Shown here: in pieces, positions 10,202 through 14,786 of the stretch
Position numbering within the stretch: the stretch's first letter is position 1
How the letters are laid out: the number at the start of each line of letters is the position of its first letter
NCBI GenBank assembly: GCA_946803715.1
Contig: CAMPET010000195.1
Coordinates: 123,781-138,566 of the forward strand
Reading direction: 5' to 3'
From: Beroe ovata
Taxonomy: Eukaryota; Ctenophora; Nuda; Beroida; Beroidae
Length of the DNA stretch: 14,786 nucleotides
Program-made: the position numbers and the translations under genes
The notes under the pieces: generated by a model
What the model was told of the DNA's origin: nothing
Seen by the model: only the letters and a program-made list of their open reading frames with translations
Database searches by the model: none

Positions 10202-11929
10202 CGACCTGTTTGAGTATTTCCCGTTCTCTCTCCACCTCCTCTAGCGCTATGGAGAGTTCGTGAGCCTGACTACTCTGTAACATGGATTCGTCCACCCTGT
10301 TTCGGGTGGACCGGAGCTTGGACTTGAGTTGCTCTACCTCACTCTGAATGATAACACGTGAGTTAGAAGTGAGTTGGACTTATCAATACCATCTCAAAGT
10401 GAGGAATTTCGTGATAAATCGAGCCATTTCTCAGGAGGTACCTGCAACTGGGAAACTTCCTCCTCTGCCCTCTGTCTTTCTTTCCTGCTAGACGACAACT
10501 CGTTCCTCAACTTCAGTACTTTGGCCGCCTCGTCGCTCAGCTGGTCCTCATAGTTCTTAACTTGTCTGTGATTGGTTGATTACTCCATTGTTAACGAGAT
10601 TTAACACCAATCACGTTCCACCATTACCATTGCCAAACATTCTCTCAAGTCCTCATGACTCACCTTTGTAAATTGATGAGATCGATGTCCTCTGCTATGC
10701 CTGTTCGTTGTTGATCAAGGAGTTGCTCTCTTAGAGCAAGCAACTTATTCTCATATCCCAACTCTGTGTTTTGTTGCTTGTCTATCAGCTCTTGCTTTTC
10801 ATCTTCTAACACCTAGGGTGATTGAAACCAGCGTAAGGATCATACTGGCACCGATTTCCACATCGTAATTGAGACTACAGCACAGCAATTCTTTGACAGC
10901 ATGACACCAGTCACTGACACATCGCAACAGATAACTTGTAAACGCCACTCTGTGACACCAGCTCAACTTACATTTATTTGAAACTTCAGACTGTCCACAA
11001 TCTGGTCAAGTTCCTCAATCTCTTGTCTGGCATTGGTCAGCATGCTCTGCCCATATTGTGGAAACTGTGGAGGTCTCTGTTGCTGTTGTTGTTGTCTCTT
11101 GGAAGGAGTCAGTTTTGTGGGAGTCTCCTTGATGGGAGTTCTCATCTTGGGTACTGCTACACCACCTGGGGGACGAGAGAAAGACACAATTTAGTAATCT
11201 CGATAGTATCAAGATGTTCATTATGAGGTGCCTAGTGCACTCTTAATTTAGAACAGCGACGCAAAGTCCCTGCTCTAACGAATAAGCGCTGCTCAATGGT
11301 CACAGTCCGATGCTAAGCCCTTGCCAACGTAATCCAGATAACAGGTCCACACAGTCTACTACCTGGTTTGTACGGCATGCCCGTGTCCACTCTTGGCTCG
11401 ACAAAACTGTAGCTCTTCTGCCCCTGTTTCGACTTGTTCTGTTCTGGGACCGTGTTCTTAGCTAGGACTAACTTCTGTTTCAGAGCGGATATCTCCTGCT
11501 CTTGCTTGGATATGGTCATTTTGAGGTCTTCTACTACCTCATTGTCATTCGTGTACTTGGTTGGCTTTCCCACTGAGGTAAGCGGGGGTTTATTATCACA
11601 ATTTCTAAATCTAAAGATAAAGAATCTTGTAGGTATTGCACCAATTTGTACCTTGTAATTTCTTCATATCTGACTTGAGTCTGAGAATTTTTGTAGCAAG
11701 TCTCTTCATGTTTTCATCTTGGGTGTGACGTTGTTTTTTCAGATCCGTATTCTCAGAAGTGAGGTGATACACCTATCAAAATATGAGTAGTTGACAATAA
11801 TCATCAGACCATTCTACAGCAACATTGGGAATCAGGACTTTCAAAAATGCAATTAGGTGCAGCATCAAATGAAATAGGAGACATTACCCTGTCCTCAATC
11901 TCCCCTCTCGTCAGTTTAGACAGCTCCAT
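1895..11929 (-). CDS. RPGRIP1L: RPGRIP1L orthologue (fantom / NPHP8 / MKS5), ciliary transition zone scaffold
   Basis: Known role of the family: RPGRIP1L organises the ciliary transition zone and binds NPHP4 and RPGR. I traced 28 exons with consistent phases (start-end on minus): 11929-11888, 11772-11652, 11572-11363, 11165-10972, 10812-10664, 10565-10442, 10343-10206, 9936-9805, 9590-9446, 9317-9223, 9085-8900, 8718-8503, 8188-8071, 7921-7789, 7701-7616, 7336-7193, 7030-6925, 6847-6725, 6639-6522, 6419-6254, 4328-4099, 4002-3865, 3769-3437, 3322-3187, 3034-2891, 2788-2529, 2365-2186, 2098-1895. They total 4371 bases, giving 1456 residues (human about 1315). Diagnostic strings include KINKLELQLRDIAYGTK, YNFEDHDTAI, HVYVFDDA, LKMQWGFTYLPP and ITFTVVSDP. 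The start ATG precedes LTRGEIEDR, matching the conserved N-terminus. Exons 15-20 occur twice in the window. I listed the copy next to exon 14; exon 21 is complete only in the other block. Confidence 0.95.
2377..2401. repeat. Perfect 12-base inverted repeat with a one-base centre
   Basis: Arms 2377-2388 and 2390-2401 are exact reverse complements around a single T at 2389. It lies in intron 26, close to the exon 27 acceptor, so a transcript hairpin would sit next to that splice site. Confidence 0.85.
2529..4002 (-). other. RPGRIP1L: RPGRIP1L exons 22-26: acidic linker
   Basis: Exons 4002-3865, 3769-3437, 3322-3187, 3034-2891 and 2788-2529 encode about residues 993-1329. The sequence is low in hydrophobics and rich in Ser, Asp and Glu, with clusters such as DDSSSEDDDVIVG, FFEEEISSDEDSLDDL and MMSSDEDDVVMTGP. 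Human RPGRIP1L also has an acidic, repeat-like stretch between its C2 domains and C-terminal domain. Exon 23 appears to end with a GC donor (CAG|GCTAGT at 3436-3435), although GCG|GTGACC at 3448 is also in phase. A GAA run in exon 26 encodes five Glu. Confidence 0.82.
4099..4328 (-). other. RPGRIP1L: RPGRIP1L exon 21: long charged helix
   Basis: Residues about 916-992. After EPQKLLPEHYDTISAEQDR the sequence is almost entirely Glu, Arg, Lys and Ala (for example EEEERRREASKRAEKEAARV). This is a candidate single alpha-helix or coiled coil that follows the second C2 domain. The acceptor is TTTTCTCAG|AA and the donor CAT|GTACGTG. The plus strand of this exon is a pyrimidine-rich CTC/TCC tract that gives spurious open frames. 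Confidence 0.85.
4577..4678 (-). other. Intron 19 (102 bases), open in frame in both copies
   Basis: The donor is TCA|GTGAGTG and the acceptor CATCAG|GGC. The length is a multiple of three and there is no in-frame stop, either here or in the partner intron at 6420-6521. Amino-acid-changing differences between the copies are denser inside it than in the flanking exons, and family homology resumes directly from DIS to GTFEIS, so it is an intron and not coding sequence. Confidence 0.8.
5011..5098. repeat. Two tandem copies of a 44-base unit in intron 17, copy A only
   Basis: The 44-base unit starting CGATTTGATTTGG is repeated exactly at 5011-5054 and 5055-5098. The matching intron of copy B (about 6857-6903) has a single unit. 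This is an insertion/deletion difference between the two blocks, as expected of alleles or of recent duplicates. Confidence 0.9.
5985..6120. repeat. CCGAAG/CTTCGG-rich insertion in intron 14 of copy A
   Basis: The GCTTCGG motif repeats in tandem near 6000-6020 and again near 6053-6070. The opposite orientation (GCCGAAGTTT) follows near 6080-6100, so the segment can fold back on itself. It replaces sequence that in copy B continues directly into exon 14. The right end is cut by the N at 6121, so the full element and its termini are not visible. It may be a fragment of a repeat family or a foldback element; no coding region is seen. Confidence 0.65.
6121..6121. other. Single N: probable contig join
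   Basis: The N sits exactly where copy B of the duplicated block begins, inside exon 21. The sequence on its left is a repeat-like insertion not present on the right-hand haplotype. This is where an assembler would have joined two contigs without merging their overlap. Confidence 0.8.
6122..7775 (-). repeat. RPGRIP1L: Duplicated RPGRIP1L block, copy B (exons 15-20 plus truncated exon 21)
   Basis: This block is nearly identical to 4279-5984. It holds exons at 7701-7616, 7336-7193, 7030-6925, 6847-6725, 6639-6522 and 6419-6254, and the first 50 bases of exon 21 (6171-6122), cut off by the N at 6121. It continues without a break into exon 14 on its right. It has one copy of the 44-base intronic unit that is doubled in copy A. 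Its exon 15 donor is the consensus GTAAGT, where copy A has GTTAGT. Identical exon lengths in both blocks show that each can encode the domain. Confidence 0.93.
7193..8188 (-). other. RPGRIP1L: RPGRIP1L exons 13-16: first C2 domain
   Basis: Residues about 585-744 match the first C2 domain of the RPGRIP1 family (C2-C2_1). Exon 13 begins NVVEIHIGKLYIAHDKLL and contains the NFYHFET strand. Exon 14 has VVSGLQPDFNTTCQYIVSVD, matching the family's VVRGL-P-YNFTSQY strand. Exon 15 has GACQMHFKEILN. Exon 16 has NLEYYCRLKFPM followed by a helix LFKEKMKANAYL. Exons 15 and 16 also exist in a second copy (5825-5910 and 5387-5530) with the same lengths and phases. Confidence 0.9.
8189..8502 (-). other. Intron 12, the longest RPGRIP1L intron
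   Basis: These 314 bases separate exon 12 (donor GACAG|GTAGGG) from exon 13 (acceptor CTACTTCAG). An open frame on the plus strand across it has no recognisable content and runs into antisense exon 12. I see no gene or repeat inside. Confidence 0.7.
8811..8920. repeat. Imperfect tandem duplication spanning the exon 11 donor
   Basis: 8811-8867 and 8868-8920 share CAGTGAAA(G/A)GCAACACAAAT and the following bases. The unit at 8868-8920 carries the true end of exon 11 with its donor GAG|GTTAGG. The other unit holds a diverged copy of the last codons (reading DYQDE) followed by GAG|GTATTG, a second donor-like site inside intron 11. Confidence 0.8.
9709..9800. repeat. TG-rich degenerate microsatellite in intron 8
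   Basis: Interrupted TGTGTG runs make up most of this stretch on the plus strand. It lies directly beside the exon 8 donor and creates several spurious plus-strand open frames. Confidence 0.75.
10143..10199. repeat. CA microsatellite with an N in intron 7
   Basis: About 57 bases of CA dinucleotides are interrupted by one N at 10165. The tract sits just inside the exon 7 donor (exon end 10206). The N probably marks an unresolved repeat length. Confidence 0.9.
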
Positions 11930-12377
11930 GTTGAGACAGTGGTATCACGACGTGGCAGGTGTAAGAAGGTTTCTAAATCTACGACTGTATTCTCATAACA
12001 TCATTGTAGTGACATCTGCTAATGGCAGGGTGCGATCAGCTTATGTTGAAATGATTATCTCTGTAATTGCTGTTGGAAACCAGAAAAAAGGAAGATTGCA
12101 TGGAAAACTAAAACTGCCTGGATAACAAAATCTACTTCAATTGAAATAGAAAGAAAAGTTAAAATGGAAATGTACAACTATGTAACTATAGAGCAAAAAG
12201 CATTCACTTAATCAAATCTACAATGCGAAATTATAAAAACTGTCAAAATTAAATTAAGTAAAAACATCAAAAACGTCTGTCATGATTTTTACCATCTTAT
12301 CGTATTTCCCACTAAACCTATACAGTTTATTTGGCAAACTCCGAGTTCCAATACTTTAGGAGATATAAAGGACTGCA
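11930..12377. other. Intergenic region: RPGRIP1L 5' flank and 3' UTR of the upstream gene
   Basis: This lies between the RPGRIP1L start codon and the stop of the membrane protein gene, both on the minus strand. No exon is evident; an open frame on the plus strand at 11847-12125 has no recognisable content and overlaps antisense exon 1. I looked for an RFX X-box, expected for many ciliary genes, and found no convincing paired half-sites. AATAAA on the minus strand at 12331-12326 would end the upstream gene. Confidence 0.55.
12326..12331 (-). promoter_or_regulatory. Candidate poly(A) signal AATAAA of the membrane protein gene
   Basis: AATAAA on the minus strand, 47 bases beyond the TGA at 12378-12380. 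Confidence 0.45.
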
Positions 12378-13262
12378 TCAGATATGCCAGATACAGGCAC
12401 AGCACTGCACAACACTCCAGCACATCCCTTCTCGTGTAGCTGCATTGTAGAGCGATCCCCTTCCACAACAGTTGCACAACCAGAATGGCAGGAGTAACAT
12501 GTAGAACACTGCACACGCAGTCCCTGAATTATAGTAACGCTTGAAAGCTATAATACCAATGAACAAGGTTTTTCATATTTTCACACAGATCAGAAGAAAC
12601 TACCCGATCACTATTTCCCTGATCTAGAAAGTGTTTGAACAATTTCACACTTTACACTCATCATGATTTGCATGAATACCTATCACTGCAAGTATATAGA
12701 GGTACAAATAGATTTGTGGAACCGTAACTGAACAGTAGTTATCATCAGGCAGCAACTTAGCGTCAATCACAAGCTGGAATATGAATGCCACGCCTGATGA
12801 GAAAAAGTGAAAGAGGATGATTTCAAGGTTACACGTTATTGCATTCAGACACTGAAAGATTTGTGTAATGTAATCTGCCAAACAACTCACCTCCGAAGAA
12901 GTGGAAAACCAGCTTCACTATGGAGGGCACTGGTTCCATGATGACAAAAGTCACAGTGAAACATAACATACAAAAGGTGAAGACAACCATTGCAATGAGA
13001 ACCTCTAGCAAATTCTTATCACAGTGCCTCCAGTTCTTCTCATCTGATTAGATATTTTTGTCACTTTGTCTATTTTCACAATCCTTTACTGTCAGTTACT
13101 GTAATTGGGATGAGTGTTGCAAACCTTGAATGAGTACAATCTGAGGTATCAACATACAGATGGAGGAACCGATGAGCAATAGTCTGATCCATTTTCTGTT
13201 GTAAAAAGGAAAAAACCTAACCAGCACATAAGAAAAATGGGGGAACATATACAACCACATGC
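12378..13262 (-). CDS. Unrecognised multi-pass membrane protein, four exons
   Basis: Exons 13262-13125, 13043-12891, 12793-12680 and 12547-12378 join in phase (each intron after the first base of a codon), ending at TGA 12378. If translation starts at the ATG at 13260, the protein has about 189 residues. A strong acceptor (CTTCCTTCAG) two bases before that ATG means an upstream exon, coding or 5' UTR, is likely. Hydrophobic segments include WIRLLLIGSSICMLIPQIVL, LLEVLIAMVVFTFCMLCF, a GVAFIFQLVIDAKL stretch, IYLYLYILAVIAF and VFYMLLLPFWLCNCC, so four to six membrane spans. The pattern faintly recalls TMEM185/TMEM203-type proteins, but I cannot assign it. It is in tandem with RPGRIP1L on the same strand. 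Confidence 0.6.
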
Positions 13263-13278
13263 CTGAAGGAAGTAAAAT

Positions 13279-13369
13279 CTGTTACTTAATAATTACTTCA
13301 TAACAAGACACATCTGTTACTTAATAACAAGACACAGAAATCTGTTACTTAATAACAAGACACAGAAAT
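13279..13369. repeat. Three tandem units of a 28-base repeat
   Basis: Units at 13314-13341 and 13342-13369 are identical 28-mers starting CTGTTACTTAATAACAAG. The first unit, 13279-13313, is 35 bases long because of a small internal insertion. It lies between the membrane protein gene and the next gene to the right. Confidence 0.88.
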
Positions 13370-13498
13370 CTCCCTGAGCTGTTTAGGGCTATTTCATTGC
13401 TGATATGAAAAAAATAGCGTAAGGATGCAATATCTTTGATAGATTCAGTATGTCTATAGTTAGTCAAAGCAATTTTTAAAGCCTTTCAAATTTGTCCA

Positions 13499-14605
13499 TC
13501 AATCATCAAATGTTATATCAGAAACTATTTGGCTTGTTCTACTCATGTCAGAGGTTAACAAGGAACTAACTGTGTTTTCTTCAACAGCCTCTTTAACTTC
13601 TCTGAGCTGACCAATAGCATGCTCAATTAAATTCATGATACGATTAGTTTCTGGGGATGGACCAGATTTCAATTCATTGTCTGGAACATCATGACTATTA
13701 ACAAGTAAATTTTCAGTGACTTCAGTATCATTTGTGGGGTCCTTTGACGTCCATATCTCATTATTGGGTTTGCTTTTCTGTGGCAACTTCTTGATTTTTT
13801 GTTCTTTTGCTAGACATGAGCTGCAAATATCTTCATTGAGCACTTCATCAAGCCAATGACATGGCTGAGACAAGGATTGCTCACATTGGAGATCTGGACA
13901 TTCTTGAATCTTTGTCATGTAGTGATGACTATCATATGATTCACAATAATCACTTCTGTCATCTAAGATTCCTGCATCTGGGTTAGTATGGACAAGATTA
14001 AGAGTATCATTGCTCTCATTTTGGCATTCTTGATTACTTTTATTAAGTCTATGATCAATATTGGGAAATCTTTTACATATTTTAGCATCAATTTCATGTA
14101 GCCATTTTGTGACTGAGATACTTCTTCTATCATCATAACCAGACTGGAATCGTTGTGGTGTCGGAGTCTGAATCAAATTTGTAGGCATCGTCAGGACATT
14201 CTGGAGCCAACTTTGATTGAGACTCTGGATGCTTTCAAGAGAATCAATTCTTTTCTTCACTGGTTGTGTTTGCCCAATTGCCCTGCGAGCCTTGAAGTCG
14301 AGAATGTATGCATTCAGTTCAGCTGTTGGGCTTTGCATTGAAGCACCTGAATGCCATAAGAATTTTGCATAGAATTATTTAGCAAATAACAATTTCCTAC
14401 AAATGCAGTCATCAAATATACTTTTTAATCATCAAATATACTATTTGCAATGCTTATGACAAATTTGCTACAGTAAATAAACAGCTATAATGCGATATCC
14501 CATAGGTACACATTACTTACCATAATAATCCAAAATTACATGATAAGGTGCAATATAAGGGCAGTATGGACTATGGTGCGGATAAAACTCAAACTCAAAC
14601 TCAAT
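13499..14605 (-). CDS. 3' end of an unrecognised gene (two exons visible)
   Basis: The last exon, 14348-13499, is open over 280 residues to TGA at 13499, with acceptor GCATTCAG. It joins in phase to an upstream exon at 14605-14521 that has a consensus donor G|GTAAGT and encodes PYCPYIAPYHVILDYYG. After the join come ASMQSPTAELNAYILDFKAR and a Lys/Arg-rich stretch. The rest is polar, rich in Ser, Asn, Asp and Glu, with a CSSCLAKEQK Cys pair and a C-terminal helix MNLIEHAIGQLREVKEAVEE. It is probably a largely disordered intracellular protein. I do not recognise the family. The acceptor of the 14605 exon has a weak pyrimidine tract, and the 5' part lies beyond the window. Codon use is more AT-rich than in RPGRIP1L. 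Confidence 0.6.
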
Positions 14606-14654
14606 CTTCAAAATGACAAAATGTTGTCATTTAGCAAATAACAATTTCCTACAA
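14377..14654. repeat. 26-base direct repeat flanking an exon
   Basis: The sequence starting ATTTAGCAAATAACAATTTC occurs at 14377-14402 and exactly again at 14629-14654. The spacing is 252 bases and the exon 14521-14605 lies between the two. Within the interval, ATCATCAAATATACT is also repeated near 14408-14443. Confidence 0.85.
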
Positions 14655-14786
14655 TAATTGCAGCAGATCTACTGGAAAAGAGCCAAGTTTTTATCCTATT
14701 TATACGCGCGTAGATAATCTAATCCGAAGATATGTAAAAAAAAATATAAAAAATATAAGAGTTATGGTATTTAACCATCACAATTC
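14655..14786. other. AT-rich end of window without a recognised feature
   Basis: No exon with credible splice sites is visible. It is probably intron or 5' sequence of the minus-strand gene ending at 13499. Confidence 0.4.

Larger units (their letters stand above)
8503..11929 (-). other. RPGRIP1L: RPGRIP1L exons 1-12: N-terminal coiled-coil region
   Basis: These exons encode residues 1-584, mostly charged heptad-like sequence. Exon 2 carries ENMKRLATKILRLKSD, aligned with the conserved basic helix near the family's N-terminus. Exon 3 ends with a conserved RVDTG-type motif. Exon 4 has a six-Gln run and then PQYGQSMLTNAR, which matches the family's conserved YG-S-L--AR block. Exon 11 has LDIQYKLKQDYQDE, and exon 12 has LLDIRNHKINKLELQ and DIAYGTK, the hallmark that closes the coiled coil just before the first C2 domain. 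Introns here run from about 79 to 314 bases; intron 7 holds the CA repeat and intron 8 is TG-rich. Confidence 0.92.

Noticed and set aside
11820-12300. RFX X-box upstream of RPGRIP1L
   Set aside because: A single AGCAAC-like half-site occurs near 11818, but it is inside intron 1 and has no properly spaced partner.
13279-13369. Regular 28-base repeats resembling a CRISPR array
   Set aside because: The units are directly adjacent with no spacers and the context is a eukaryotic gene region.

Overview
The window is animal-type nuclear DNA: intron-rich genes with GT-AG splice sites, mostly short introns (about 77-314 bases), CA/TG microsatellites and polyadenylation hexamers, and no bacterial operon or ribosome-binding features. 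Short introns and strong sequence difference between two apparent alleles would fit a marine invertebrate such as a sponge or another early-branching animal, but the species cannot be fixed from the sequence. Two single N bases (6121 and 10165) look like assembly joins or unresolved positions.

The dominant gene (minus strand, 11929 down to 1895) is an orthologue of RPGRIP1L (fantom/NPHP8/MKS5), the scaffold of the ciliary transition zone. It can be traced as 28 exons with matching splice phases. They sum to 4371 coding bases, a predicted protein of 1456 residues with an N-terminal coiled coil, a first C2 domain, a second C2 domain, a charged helix, an acidic linker and the C-terminal RPGR-interacting (C2-like) domain.

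Exons 15-20 and part of exon 21 appear twice (4279-5984 and 6122-7775). The second block starts exactly at the N at 6121. Both blocks are intact, and the coding differences compared base by base (exon 18) are synonymous. Splicing them in series would shift the frame and hit a stop. The best reading is two haplotypes left unmerged at a contig join; mutually exclusive cassette exons are the main biological alternative.

Left of RPGRIP1L, the last four or five exons of an unrecognised plus-strand gene (about 281-1572) converge on it, with 322 bases between the two stop codons. Right of it, on the same strand as RPGRIP1L, lie an unrecognised small multi-pass membrane protein gene (12378-13262) and the 3' end of another unrecognised gene (13499-14605 and beyond).

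Nothing here is clearly a new biological system. The most informative oddities are the duplicated exon block, the CCGAAG-rich insertion beside it, a duplicated splice-donor region at exon 11, and an intron of 102 bases with no in-frame stop in both copies.
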